Shown here one piece after another: positions 27,752-36,974 of a stretch of 64,000 bases of DNA. The DNA is from CAWIJJ01 sp963836405 (lineage in GTDB: Bacteria; Acidobacteriota; Terriglobia; Bryobacterales; Bryobacteraceae), in assembly GCA_963836405.1 (NCBI GenBank), contig CAWIJL010000017.1, forward strand, positions 248,001 through 312,000. The letters are read 5' to 3'. Position numbers and translations under genes: made by a program. The notes under the pieces were generated by a model, which ran no database searches, was not told where the DNA came from, and saw only the letters and a list, made by a program, of their open reading frames with translations. The stretch's first letter is position 1, and each line of letters begins with the position of its first letter.

Positions 27752-29437
27752 GTGAAACGATCGATCTTGTTGTCCCTCATCGATCGCCGCCTGCATCAGA
27801 TCGCGGGCGCGCAGGCGCCCCCGCCGCGGCGCCCACGGCGGCGCCCCCGGCCGCCGCACGGGCAACTCCGGCGCCGGTTGCCATCACGGACGCGGACCTC
27901 AAGGCGGTCGAGGCGCCCAAAGCGGAAGATCGCGCCAAGGGCGATCCGGACGGATCCCTCACCGGCACCGTCTCCGACATCGGTGTCGCCGATTCGAAAA
28001 AGGGCCTGATCGGTTTCCGATGTCGTGAACCAGGTCGGCCAGAACAAGATCGCCATCAATTTCGTGTGGACCCTGGTCACCGGCTTCCTGGTCATGTTCA
28101 TGCAGGCCGGGCTTCGCGATGGTCGAAACCGGACTGTGCCGCGCCAAGAACGCCAACCACACCATGATGATGAACTTCATGGTGTACGGCGTCGGCATGC
28201 TGGCCTACTGGCTGATCGGCTTCGCCATCAGATGGGCGGCGTCGGCGCGGTCGGCAACCTGGGCGGCACGCCGCCGCTCAATGCCGAATTCGCCATCACA
28301 TCTGTTCGGCAAAGACATTCGGCCTGTTCGGCACAGAACGGCTTCTTCCTCATGCACGGCGGCACCTACGACGTCGGCGTGATGGTGATCTTCCTGTTCC
28401 AGATGGTCTTCATGGACACGGCGCTGACCATCGTCACCGGCTCGGCCGCCGAGCGCTGGAAGTACGCCGCCTTCCTGGTCTCGTCGTTCCTGATGGGCGC
28501 CTTCACCTATCCGCTGTTCGCCAACTGGGCCTGGGGCGGCGGCTGGCTCGCGAAGCTGGGCGCCAATTTCGGCTCGGGCAAAGGCTACGTGCGATTTCGC
28601 CGGCTCGGGCGTGGTGCACGCGGTCGGCGGCTTCACCGCGCTGGCGCTGGCCATCATCATCGGTCCGCGCATCGGCAAGTTCACCCGCAACGGCAGAGCC
28701 GCACGCGATCCCCGGCCACGATATGGTGCTGGTGCTGACTCGGCTGCTTCATCCTGGCCTTCGGCTGGTTCGGATTCAATCCCGGATCGACGCTGGGCGC
28801 CTCGGGCAACGGCAACCTGCGCATCGGCTCGGTCGCCGTCAACACGATGCTCGCCGGCATGGCGGGCGCCTTCGGCGCGATGTTCTACATGTGGATGCGC
28901 TACGGCAAGCCGGACGCCTCCATGACCGGCAACGGCCTGCTGGCCGGCCTGGTCGCCATCACGGCGCCCAGCGGATTCGTCAACCCGGTCGGCGTCGGTG
29001 ATCATCGGCCTGATCGCCGGCGTGCTGGTTTGCCTCTCGGTCGAGTTCGTCGAACGCGTCATGAAGGTGGACGATCCGGTGGGCGCGATTTCGGTGCACG
29101 GCACCAATGGCCTCTGGGGCGTCATCTCGGTGGGCCTGTTCGCCGACGGCAAGAGCAACTACGGCGGCTCCTGGAACGGCGTGAGCGGGCTCGGTGACCG
29201 GCCTGTTCTACGGCGACGCCGAGCCAGTTGGTCGCGCAGTTGATCGGCGTGGCCACGCTGATCGGCTTCGTCTTCACCTTGAGCTTCGTGCGTCAACCTG
29301 ATGCGATCGACGTCATCATCGGCCAGCGCGTGTCGGCGCGAAGGCGGAACTCGAAGGCCTCGACCTTCCCGGAGATGGGCGCGCTCGGCTATCCGGAGTT
29401 CGAGCTGAAAGCACGAACGCCGTGGGCAGTGCAGTAG
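27752..29437 (+). pseudogene. amt: Ammonium transporter 1 (Amt family), at least a dozen indels
   Basis: GTG start at 27752 after GGAGGA. The pieced-together product has a signal-like start and an Ala/Pro-rich lead, then a full Amt core: F-M-Q-A-G, A-M-V-E-T-G, A-E-R-W-K-Y-A-A-F, F-G-W-F-G-F-N-P-G-S, D-P-V-G-A-I-S-V-H-G-T-N-G, and E-M-G-A-L-G-Y-P-E-F near the end. Frame changes occur near 28010, 28113, 28232, 28300-28345, 28592, 28698, 28740, 28998, 29190, 29219, 29290, 29302 and 29335. Most are insertions of a single C, G or A. Residues between indels are well conserved, so the damage is recent or artefactual. Labelled pseudogene because as given it cannot encode a transporter. Confidence 0.7.
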
Positions 29438-29444
29438 CGACGCC

Positions 29445-29957
29445 ATGTCCCACGCCACTCGTCACCACCTCGGCGCCGCAGTCCGGCGCCTTCCGCCGTT
29501 CCCTGGCGAGATCCGCACACGGTCTCGCAGGAGGAACTTGCCGGACTACATCGAGTGTCTGGAGCAAGCGTGCCTCGAGCAGACCCGCAGTCGGCCGACC
29601 TGCGCACGTGCCTCGGCATGGCTTACGCCATGAATTACGACGTGTACAAGTCGATGGACGCGCTGGAAGCCGCGCGTGCGAACTCGACGCCGGAGCAGCT
29701 TCTGGGCGCAGATGAAACTCGCCGAGTTGTACTACCGGCTGCGGGCGCTGCATCGCGCGGAGGCCGAAACGAAGCGCGCGCTGGACCTCGCCGGAGACGC
29801 CGCTGAACTCGGAGTCGCGAGGCGCCAGTTGCAGGAGATCCGCCGCCTGAAACGGGAAGGCACGCAGAAGCCGGAGTGGAACCGCTCGCTTCGCGCTCCC
29901 GCCGTTCTCTTCGCAATTATGACCATCGTTCTATGCTTGGGGGTGTACTGGAAATGA
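29445..29957 (+). pseudogene. Helical (TPR-like) protein with C-terminal membrane anchor, frameshifted
   Basis: Reassembled segments read D-Y-I-E-C-L-E-Q-A-C-L-E-Q, then D-L-R-T-C-L-G-M-A-Y-A-M-N-Y-D-V-Y, then K-L-A-E-L-Y-Y-R-L-R-A-L-H-R-A, a pattern of paired amphipathic helices like tetratricopeptide repeats. The last ~20 residues form one membrane helix (A-V-L-F-A-I-M-T-I-V-L-C-L-G-V-Y-W-K). Frame changes near 29515, 29575 and 29705. The start is uncertain (ATG at 29445, or a GTG at 29422 in another frame). It lies between two amt genes, so a nitrogen-related role is possible. Confidence 0.45.
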
Positions 29958-30099
29958 AGTGGGGATATTTTGCGGGCGCTGTGATTATGGCGTCGTATTT
30001 TCTGTTCCAGGCCGGCGCGCGTGGTACACGATCGCCGGCGGCGCGCTGCTGGTGGCGCAATTCAACCGCGGTAAATACGCGCGCACGCCGCGCGCCTGA
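29954..30099 (+). CDS. Small membrane protein, one frameshift
   Basis: ATG at 29954 overlaps the previous stop (ATGA). The product starts MKWGYFAGAVIMASYFLFQA and, after one base is restored in GGCGCGCGTGG near 30020, continues W-Y-T-I-A-G-G-A-L-L-V-A-Q-F-N-R-G-K-Y-A to a stop at 30097-30099. Two short helices, about 48 residues. Not recognised. It ends the damaged operon before amt2. Confidence 0.45.
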
Positions 30100-30141
30100 A
30101 AGTGTGTCTCCCCGCGAATACGCTCAATTCAAAGTTTCTAT

Positions 30142-30170
30142 TTGGATTCCTCACGCTCCTTGTTTAGGAT
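30142..30170 (+). promoter_or_regulatory. Probable sigma-70 promoter of ammonium transporter 2
   Basis: TTGGAT (30142-30147) and TAGGAT (30165-30170) are separated by exactly 17 bases. Start of transcription would be near 30177, giving a leader of about 175 nt before the TTG at 30353. Confidence 0.45.
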
Positions 30171-30178
30171 GATTCAAT

Positions 30179-30332
30179 GCTTCCGGATTTTCCCGGCAGC
30201 ATCCGCAAGCGCCTCGTCGCGCCCGTGTGACCATCAAGCAGATCGGATTCTGAACAACACATTCCCGCGGGTTTGGCCACTGGTTTCGCCGGTGCGGAGT
30301 CCTGGAAGAACCGCCCGGGTCCTGGACGAACC
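30179..30332 (+). promoter_or_regulatory. Structured 5' leader of amt2: two hairpins and a 14-nt direct repeat
   Basis: Hairpin 1 (30179-30210): GCTT + CGGAT pair with ATCCG + AAGC around one C/C mismatch, with a 12-nt loop. Hairpin 2 (30278-30294): CACTGG pairs with CCGGTG (one G-U), loop TTTCG. Then GTCCTGGAAGAACC (30299-30312) is repeated as GTCCTGGACGAACC (30319-30332) with a 20-nt period, ending just before the GGAGAGGAG ribosome site. No known riboswitch was recognised. Regulation of amt2 by RNA structure or by a protein binding the repeats is plausible. Confidence 0.4.
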
Positions 30333-30352
30333 ACACGGGAGAGGAGTTTCTC

Positions 30353-31819
30353 TTGACCGCCGCGACTAGAAAACGACTATTCTCCAGCGCCTGCCTGGCC
30401 GGAACCATCTTACTCTGCTCCGCCACTCTGTTCGCGCAGCAGCCCGATGCGCCTCCCACCCTCGCCGACCTACAGAAGGCCATTGCCGACTTGCAGAAAC
30501 AGACCGATATCGTGTGGACCATCGTCGCCGGAGCGCTCGTCTTCTTCATGCAGGCCGGATTCGCCATGGTGGAGACCGGCTTCACCCGCGCCAAAAACGC
30601 CGGCAACATCATGATGAAGAACCTGCTCGATTTCTGCATGGGCGGCGTAGCGTACTGGGCCATCGGTTTCGGCCTGATGTTCGGCGTGACCAACGGCCTG
30701 ATCGGCACCTCGAATTTTTTCCTCAACTTCGACAACAACACCATCGACGGCCAGTGGGGCTACACCTTCTGGTTCTTCCAGATCGTGTTCGCGGCAACCG
30801 CCGCCACCATCGTTTCCGGCGCCATGGCCGAGCGCACCAAGTTTTCCTCGTACCTGATCTACAGCTTCATGATCAGCCTGCTGATCTACCCGGTCTTCGG
30901 ACACTGGGCCTGGGGCAACCTGTTCAACGCGGATAACGTCAAGGGCGGCGCCTGGCTCGCCAACCGCGGCTTCATCGACTATGCCGGATCAACGGTGGTG
31001 CACTCGATCGGCGGATGGGCGGCACTGGCGGGCGCGATCTGCGTAGGCCCCCGCCTTGGAAAATACACCAAGGACGGCAAGGTGAATCCGACCCCGGGAC
31101 ACAATCTCACCCTGGCCGCGCTCGGCGTATTCATCCTCTACCTCGGCTGGTTCGGATTCAATCCCGGCAGCACCACCGCCGCCAACGGGTTTCAGTCGCG
31201 CATCGCGGTGAACACGCTGCTCGCCGGCTGCACCGGCGCCCTGGCCGCGCTGGCCATCTCCTGGGTGAAATTCAGGGTTCCCGATATCGGCATGACGCTC
31301 AACGGCGTGCTGGCGGGCCTAGTGGCCATCACGGCGCCGTGCGCCACGGTAACGCCGCTCGCCTCCGTGATGATCGGCGCAATCGCGGGCGTGATCGTGG
31401 TCTACAGCGTTTTGTTCTTCGACAAAATCAAGGTGGACGATCCGGTGGGCGCGATTTCCGTGCACGGCGTGTGCGGCGCGTTCGGCACCCTTTCCGCCGC
31501 CCTGTTCCACGAAAATCTTTTCCTTGGCAAGCCATTTGACCTGATGGGACAATTATCCACTCAAGCCATCGGCGTCGTGACCGCGTTTGCCTGGTCGTTT
31601 GGCACATGTTTCCTGCTGTTCCAGTTGATCAAGCGGACGATCGGATTGCGGGTTTCGGCGGAGGAGGAAATTAGTGGGCTGGATCTCGGCGAGCACAAAG
31701 CCAACAGCTATCCGGATTTCGCGCCTTCGCACCCCGGCGGCATTCTGCCGGTGGGCGGTTCGCTGATGCAGCCTCTGGGCCACCCGGTCGCGGGAGAAGC
31801 TACCGCCCTCGACGGGTAA
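30353..31819 (+). CDS. amt: Ammonium transporter 2 (Amt family), intact
   Basis: 488-aa inner-membrane ammonium channel. The TTG start is supported by GGAGAGGAG eight bases upstream and by a signal peptide (F-S-S-A-C-L-A-G-T-I-L-L-C-S) ending near F-A-Q-Q, as is usual for Amt proteins with a periplasmic N-terminus. Core motifs: F-M-Q-A-G-F-A-M-V-E-T-G-F, A-E-R-T-K-F-S-S-Y, G-W-F-G-F-N-P-G-S-T, and D-P-V-G-A-I-S-V-H-G-V-C-G with one of the twin pore histidines. No frameshift, unlike amt1. The PII gene downstream is the expected regulatory partner. Confidence 0.92.
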   Translation: MTAATRKRLFSSACLAGTILLCSATLFAQQPDAPPTLADLQKAIADLQKQTDIVWTIVAGALVFFMQAGFAMVETGFTRAKNAGNIMMKNLLDFCMGGVAYWAIGFGLMFGVTNGLIGTSNFFLNFDNNTIDGQWGYTFWFFQIVFAATAATIVSGAMAERTKFSSYLIYSFMISLLIYPVFGHWAWGNLFNADNVKGGAWLANRGFIDYAGSTVVHSIGGWAALAGAICVGPRLGKYTKDGKVNPTPGHNLTLAALGVFILYLGWFGFNPGSTTAANGFQSRIAVNTLLAGCTGALAALAISWVKFRVPDIGMTLNGVLAGLVAITAPCATVTPLASVMIGAIAGVIVVYSVLFFDKIKVDDPVGAISVHGVCGAFGTLSAALFHENLFLGKPFDLMGQLSTQAIGVVTAFAWSFGTCFLLFQLIKRTIGLRVSAEEEISGLDLGEHKANSYPDFAPSHPGGILPVGGSLMQPLGHPVAGEATALDG

Positions 31820-31843
31820 TCGATCTTTTGAAAATCGGATTCC

Positions 31844-31881
31844 GGGCGCGCCGCCGGCCGCAATGGTCCGGCGGCGCGCCC
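31844..31881 (+). terminator. Strong 14-bp stem-loop after amt2
   Basis: GGGCGCGCCGCCGG (31844-31857) is perfectly complementary to 31868-31881 across a 10-nt loop. It is followed by CTGTTGTTATGG, a modest T-rich tail, and lies 25 bases after the amt2 stop. Confidence 0.7.
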
Positions 31882-31909
31882 CTGTTGTTATGGAGTAACT
31901 GAAAACCAG

Positions 31910-33136
31910 ATGCCCCCGATCGCACTCTTCTTGCTGGAACACGCCGGCCCAGCGCGCATTCCCCTCTCCATGCTCATCGTCTTCGCCAGTGCCAAGTTGA
32001 TGGCGGAGCTGTTCGAGCGGCTGGGCCAGCCGGGCATCGTCGGCGAGATCCTGGCGGGTGTGGTGGTGGGCCCGAGCGTGCTCGGCTGGCTCGCCCCTAA
32101 CGAATTTCTCGACGCCCTCGCGGACTTGGGCGCCATGTTCCTGCTTTTCCGCGTAGGCCTCGAAGTCAAATCCTCGGATCTGCTCAAGGTGGGCGGCACG
32201 GCCATGCTGGTGGCGTGCTGCGGCGTGGTGGTGCCCTTTCTGATGGGCTGGGCGATTCTGCTGGCCTGGGGCGCGCCTTCCGCTGAAGCGATCTTCGTCG
32301 GCGCCTCCATGGTGGCCACCAGCGTGGGCATCACGGCCCAGGTGCTCGCGGCCAAAGGCTTGCTGCACGAGGTTTCCGCGAAGATCATCCTGGCCGCTGC
32401 GGTGATCGACGACGTTCTGGGCCTGCTGGTGCTGGCTGCCGTCAGCAGCCTTTCGCGCGGCAAACTGAACTGGATCGAACTCGGGCTGACCGCCGCGCTG
32501 GCCTCCGGATTCACGGTAGCGGTGGCGTTCTGGGGCACCAGCACCATGCGCAAGGTGGGGCCGAAAATGGAGGCCACCCTGCGCGTGGCCGAATCCCAGT
32601 TCGTGCTGGCCATGATCCTCCTCTTCAGCCTCGCCGTGCTCGCCGTCTACACCGGCGTCGCCGCCATCGTAGGCGCATTCCTCGCCGGGCTTGCCCTCGC
32701 CGAAAGCACGGGCCGCCGCGTCCACGACCTGGCGCAGGGCGTCGGCGAACTGTTGGTCCCGTTCTTTCTGGCCGGGATTGGATTGAAGGTCGGACTTTCC
32801 GCCTTTTCCGAAGCCTCCACCACCGTCCTCGCGCTCATCGTTCTTGCCGCTGCCATCGCTTCCAAATTCTTCGGGTGCGGCCTTGCTTCCCTGCCCCTGG
32901 GGCGGACCGAAGCGTTGCGGGTTGGCGTGGGCATGATCCCCCGCGGCGAAGTCGGAATGGTGGTTGCGCAGCTCGGGCTCGGCATGGGCATCATCCAGCG
33001 CAACATCTATAGCGTAGTGGTCTTCATGTCGGTGGCCACCACCATCGTCGCGCCGCCGCTGCTCAAAATTGTCTACGCCGGAGCGGAGCGCAAGCGTTCC
33101 ACGGCCGAAGCCGAGGAAGTCTATCGCGTCGGGTAA
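31910..33136 (+). CDS. Cation/proton antiporter, CPA2 (KefB/Na-H exchanger) family
   Basis: 408 residues and about 12 transmembrane helices, without a C-terminal TrkA-N domain. Typical motifs are G-E-I-L-A-G-V-V-V-G-P-S near 47, L-F-R-V-G-L-E near 83, and A-A-V-I-D-D-V-L-G with the Asp pair expected at the ion site. It sits between amt2 and the PII gene, nine bases before the latter, which suggests co-expression with ammonium transport; potassium, sodium or ammonium could be the exchanged ion. Confidence 0.85.
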   Translation: MPPIALFLLEHAGPARIPLSMLIVFASAKLMAELFERLGQPGIVGEILAGVVVGPSVLGWLAPNEFLDALADLGAMFLLFRVGLEVKSSDLLKVGGTAMLVACCGVVVPFLMGWAILLAWGAPSAEAIFVGASMVATSVGITAQVLAAKGLLHEVSAKIILAAAVIDDVLGLLVLAAVSSLSRGKLNWIELGLTAALASGFTVAVAFWGTSTMRKVGPKMEATLRVAESQFVLAMILLFSLAVLAVYTGVAAIVGAFLAGLALAESTGRRVHDLAQGVGELLVPFFLAGIGLKVGLSAFSEASTTVLALIVLAAAIASKFFGCGLASLPLGRTEALRVGVGMIPRGEVGMVVAQLGLGMGIIQRNIYSVVVFMSVATTIVAPPLLKIVYAGAERKRSTAEAEEVYRVG

Positions 33137-33144
33137 CGCACACG

Positions 33145-33486
33145 ATGATGAAGATCGAAGCCATCATCCAGCCGCACCGCTGGCAGCCGGTTCAGGACGC
33201 CCTCGCCGGCGCCGGCGTGGAGGCGGTCACCGTCACCGAGGTGCTCGGGCAGGGCAGGCACCGCGGCCACACCGAGGTCTACCGCGGCCAGGAGTACGCA
33301 GCCCCCTTCGTGCCCAAGCTGAAGATCGAAGTCGTGGCCGCCGATTCCGAGAAGGACGCCATCGTCTCCGCCATCCTGCGCGCCGCCCGCACCGGCCGCA
33401 TCGGCGATGGCAAGATCTTCATCCTCCGGGTGGCCGAAGCAGTGCGCATCCGCAACGGGCAGATCGATGAAGCCGCGCTTTACTGA
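33145..33486 (+). CDS. Nitrogen regulatory protein PII
   Basis: 113-aa trimeric sensor of 2-oxoglutarate, ATP and ADP. The T-loop reads Y-R-G-Q-E-Y-A-A-P-F-V-P-K with the usual modifiable Tyr, and the C-terminal signature is G-K-I-F-I-L-R-V-A-E-A-V-R-I-R. PII of the GlnK type binds Amt to close it, and two amt genes lie upstream. The antiporter between amt2 and this gene is unusual. It overlaps the convergent gene at 33480 by seven bases. Confidence 0.92.
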   Translation: MMKIEAIIQPHRWQPVQDALAGAGVEAVTVTEVLGQGRHRGHTEVYRGQEYAAPFVPKLKIEVVAADSEKDAIVSAILRAARTGRIGDGKIFILRVAEAVRIRNGQIDEAALY

Positions 33487-35915
33487 TTCGCCTGAGCCTG
33501 CATGTTGTACGACAGCTTCTGCATGGCCTCTTCCGAACCCGTGAAAAGATTCTTCGGGAACTGCCGCGCGTTCAGGATCTGGCTGTAAATGAGGTACTCC
33601 ATGCTGCGGTTCAGCGCCATGCCCGCCAGGTATTGCAGGCGCAAGTTGCCGTCGCGGTTGATCTCCGCGTCCTGTAGCCACTCCGTCAGATCGGACCGCT
33701 GCGCGCCGTACGTGCCGAGCAGTCCGTAGAGCGAGCCGAACCCGACCTCGCGGATGGACTCGAGTACCCGGGCATGATCGGGCCGCGCGAGCCGCTGTTC
33801 CATCTCGTCGAGGTTCAGCTTCAGTGGCTGTTCCTGCCCCACCAGCACGGTGTCGTACCCGCCGTTGTTCTGGTTCCCCCACAAGGTTCCGTTCGGAAAC
33901 ACGGAGAAGAAGGTGGCGACTTCACTCTTCACCACGCCCAGGTCGCTTTCATAAAGCGGTACCCATTGCGTCACCACGCCGCCCGGATTCAGGTGCGCGC
34001 GCACCAGGTCGAAATACTCCTTCGAGTAGAGCGTGGCGCTGCCTTTCACCCAGGGATGGATCGGGTCGGAGGTGATGATGTCGAACTTCTCGCGCGTCGT
34101 CAGGATGTAGTGGCGCGCGTCGTCGTAAACGATCTGCACCCGCGGATCGTTCATGACGTTGTAGTTTTCCTTGCCGAAGTATTTGGTCGCGGTGGGTGGA
34201 ATCAGCGGCTCCATCTCGCAGATTACGATCCGCTCGATCCCCGGATACAGCGCGAACGACCCCGATGTCACGCCCGCTCCGAATCCCACGATCAGCACGG
34301 ATTTCGGATTGGGATGGAACAGCGCCGGCATATGGCCCAGCATGCGCTGTAGGCGCATATCGTAAGGTTCGGTGGAGGCTTCCACCTTGCCGCTCACGTG
34401 GAACTGAATCGCGCCGTCGTCCCAGCGGGAAATGGCGATGGAGGAGTTTCTGCCTTCGCCCGCGTACAGGATTTTCGACCGGTCCATCGACATCACCGTG
34501 CGGCGGCCGTACGCGATCAGCATTCCCGGCACGTCGCCGATACTGGTCAGCAGCAGCGCGCCCATCACCAGGGCAGCGGTAAGCGCGGCCGCGCCGGCCA
34601 ACGATTTCGACGCCCGTACCAGCGGGAACAACATCAGCAGCGCGCCCGCCGCCGAGAGCACGATGAGGAGCCGCTCGCTGCCCGGAGTTCCGATCCACGG
34701 CACCAGGAAGAGGCTGAACCCGAGTGCCCCGGCGATAGCACCGCCCGTGTTGGCGGCGTAAATGCCCCCCACCAGCCTGGCCGCGTCCTGCTTCTCGGTG
34801 GCCGCCGCCGCGAGTGCCAGCGGAAAGCTCGCCCCCCACAGCAAAGTGGCCGGAAGCATGGCCCACAGGCAGCGCGCCATGTCGATCTGGAACGTAAACC
34901 AGGGGCTGCTGGTCAGCAGCGGATTAACCGGCCAGAAGGGCAGGGAACTCGAAAGCATGATCGCGGTCCAGGCAACCGCCGCGATCAACAGCGCCTGGCA
35001 GATGCCGAAGGCCAGCCGCGGCCGCACCGTCCGTGCCAGCATGGAACCTGCGGCGCTGCCGGTGCCCAGCCCGATGAGGAACACCGCCAAAATGATGGAG
35101 AAGGTATAGACGGTGCCACCCAGCATGAGGCCCAGCAGCCGTGTCCAGACCACCTCGGCACCCAACGCGGCGGCGCCGGAGAGGCCGATGGCGGCATACA
35201 CCGGCCAGTAGATCGGACCTTTGGAGACGACCGTTTCCGCCTCTCTCCCCGAAGAGCGGTGCGGCGTGCGCCCGGCAATCCACAGGCTGACCAGCGCCAC
35301 CGCGGCGTTGATGGCCGCGGCGGCAAAGGTGGCCGTGGTCATGTCGTACTCGCGGAGCAGGTAGAATCCCGCCAGCAGGCAGCCGAAAACCGCTCCCACC
35401 GTGTTGCCGCCATAAAGGAACCCCATCCACGAGATTCCCTCCGTGCTGGTCTCGATCCAGCGCGCCGCCGCCGGCAGCGAGGCGCCCATCAGAAACGTGG
35501 GCGGCACCAGGCACAGCGCGCACACCAGGGCGCGCAGCAGCATGGCGGGAGCGCCGTGTCCCACCGCCGCCGAGTACAGCCCGTCCACCAGGGGCATGCA
35601 GATCAGCACCAGGATTCCGCAGATGGCGATCCCGAACTCCACGTACGCATAGAGGCGGAGGGGGTGCATCTCCCTCGCGCGCAGGATTCGCGGCAGCATC
35701 AAGCTGCCGAAACACAGGCCCCCCATGAAGGTCGCCAGCAATACGCCAAGAGAGATGGCGCTCGATCCGATTACCAGTTGAAGCAACTGATACCAAACGA
35801 TTTCGTAAATCAGGGCGGCGCAGCCGCTGCCTCCGAAGAGGATCAGCAGCAGGGGAAGGAATCGCGTCGGCGCGGCAACAGCCGCCGCCTGCGGTTTGAT
35901 TTCGGGTGTGGTCAT
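33480..35915 (-). CDS. Fused membrane / spermidine-synthase-like protein
   Basis: 811 residues. The first ~500 form two sets of membrane helices; the start (G-G-S-G-C-A-A-L-I-Y-E-I-V-W-Y) is the hallmark of the large 'fused MFS/spermidine synthase' group. The last ~300 are a Rossmann methyltransferase/aminopropyltransferase domain with V-L-I-V-G-F-G-A-G-V-T-S-G and I-V-Y-D-D-A-R-H-Y. It may make a polyamine or modify a membrane-linked amine; the reaction is unknown for most members. Confidence 0.8.
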   Translation of the reverse strand: MTTPEIKPQAAAVAAPTRFLPLLLILFGGSGCAALIYEIVWYQLLQLVIGSSAISLGVLLATFMGGLCFGSLMLPRILRAREMHPLRLYAYVEFGIAICGILVLICMPLVDGLYSAAVGHGAPAMLLRALVCALCLVPPTFLMGASLPAAARWIETSTEGISWMGFLYGGNTVGAVFGCLLAGFYLLREYDMTTATFAAAAINAAVALVSLWIAGRTPHRSSGREAETVVSKGPIYWPVYAAIGLSGAAALGAEVVWTRLLGLMLGGTVYTFSIILAVFLIGLGTGSAAGSMLARTVRPRLAFGICQALLIAAVAWTAIMLSSSLPFWPVNPLLTSSPWFTFQIDMARCLWAMLPATLLWGASFPLALAAAATEKQDAARLVGGIYAANTGGAIAGALGFSLFLVPWIGTPGSERLLIVLSAAGALLMLFPLVRASKSLAGAAALTAALVMGALLLTSIGDVPGMLIAYGRRTVMSMDRSKILYAGEGRNSSIAISRWDDGAIQFHVSGKVEASTEPYDMRLQRMLGHMPALFHPNPKSVLIVGFGAGVTSGSFALYPGIERIVICEMEPLIPPTATKYFGKENYNVMNDPRVQIVYDDARHYILTTREKFDIITSDPIHPWVKGSATLYSKEYFDLVRAHLNPGGVVTQWVPLYESDLGVVKSEVATFFSVFPNGTLWGNQNNGGYDTVLVGQEQPLKLNLDEMEQRLARPDHARVLESIREVGFGSLYGLLGTYGAQRSDLTEWLQDAEINRDGNLRLQYLAGMALNRSMEYLIYSQILNARQFPKNLFTGSEEAMQKLSYNMQAQANQ

Positions 35916-35999
35916 TCGATAGGCCGGGTTCTGAAAAGGCGTCCTTAACGAATGATACGTTACCCGGGCTCACGGCGCGGCGGGGGGCCGGGACCGCCC

Positions 36000-36842
36000 T
36001 TACCGGCCCCGGATGCGGTCGGCCGCGGCCTTGGCGGAAGGAAATTCCTCCGCCGCCCGGTCCAGGTGCATCAGCGCTTCACCCACCGTCTCCGCGTGCA
36101 TGGCCAGAATCTGGCCGAGGACCATGTGCGCCCGGCTATACCCGCCGTCGATCCGCAGGGCCTCCCGCGCCTTCGTCACGGCGGCGTCGAACTGATTCAT
36201 CGCGGCCAGCGCGAAGGCCGCATTGGTCAGGTCCACCGGATTCGGTCCGGCGATTTCCATCGCCCGCCGCGCCTCCTCGAGACCCGCCGGGTACTCGCGC
36301 ATCCGCAGCATCTGCGCCGCCAGGTTGGTGTGCGCTTCCGCGAACTCGGGCGAATCCGCAATCGCCTCGCGCAGTTTTTCCGCTGCTTTCGCCGGCTGCG
36401 CCGCGGCCGACAACCGGGCCGCTTCCTGCGCCGCGCGAACAGCCTTGCGTGAGGGCGGATGCTGCAACTGCGTCACCGATACGCTGGTGCCGGTGGGCCG
36501 CTCGATTCGCCGCTCCGGCAGGCGCAGGCTCACCTCCGGAGTAGCCGCGCTGACGATCACGAACGCCTCCGTAATGGTCTCGCCATAATCGTTCTTGACC
36601 TTCAGCCAGTACGCTCCATACGGCACGCCGCGAAACTCGAACGCCCCGTCCATGGCCCATTCCACTTCCGCCACTCGGCCCTGGTTCCTGCCCGGATCTT
36701 CCAGAGTCAGTTGATACGACGCCGGGACCGCGCCAGAGCCGCCGCGAAGCTCTCCTTTTACCGTGGTCTGCCTCGGCTGCCCCTGGCAGACGAACGGAAT
36801 GCAGGCGATTGCCGCGAACTGCAGCACGCACTTCTTGCTCAC
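36000..36842 (-). CDS. Exported carboxypeptidase-regulatory-like / TPR protein
   Basis: 280 residues with a Sec signal (C-V-L-Q-F-A-A-I-A-C-I-P-F-V-C-Q-G). An N-terminal beta-sandwich like the carboxypeptidase regulatory domain (Y-Q-L-T-L-E-D-P-G-R, F-E-F-R-G-V-P-Y-G-A-Y) is followed by three or four tetratricopeptide-like repeats from about residue 140. Probably a periplasmic or surface scaffold. No partner is obvious. Confidence 0.7.
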   Translation of the reverse strand: MSKKCVLQFAAIACIPFVCQGQPRQTTVKGELRGGSGAVPASYQLTLEDPGRNQGRVAEVEWAMDGAFEFRGVPYGAYWLKVKNDYGETITEAFVIVSAATPEVSLRLPERRIERPTGTSVSVTQLQHPPSRKAVRAAQEAARLSAAAQPAKAAEKLREAIADSPEFAEAHTNLAAQMLRMREYPAGLEEARRAMEIAGPNPVDLTNAAFALAAMNQFDAAVTKAREALRIDGGYSRAHMVLGQILAMHAETVGEALMHLDRAAEEFPSAKAAADRIRGR

Positions 36843-36974
36843 AGTATTCTCCTCTTGTTTTTCTGGTGATATCGCGCTGAACGTGGGGGAAAACCGGAGT
36901 CTACGGGGACGGACGGCCCCTACTCGAAGCAGGCCGCCAAAATTAGCGTACGAGGCTGCGAGGCGGGCGGGCGG

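Noticed and set aside
30100..30352. ANTAR-type twin six-base-loop hairpins or a sigma-54 promoter before amt2
   Set aside because: The hairpins found have 12- and 5-nt loops, and GG/GC pairs at the -24/-12 spacing match the consensus poorly.
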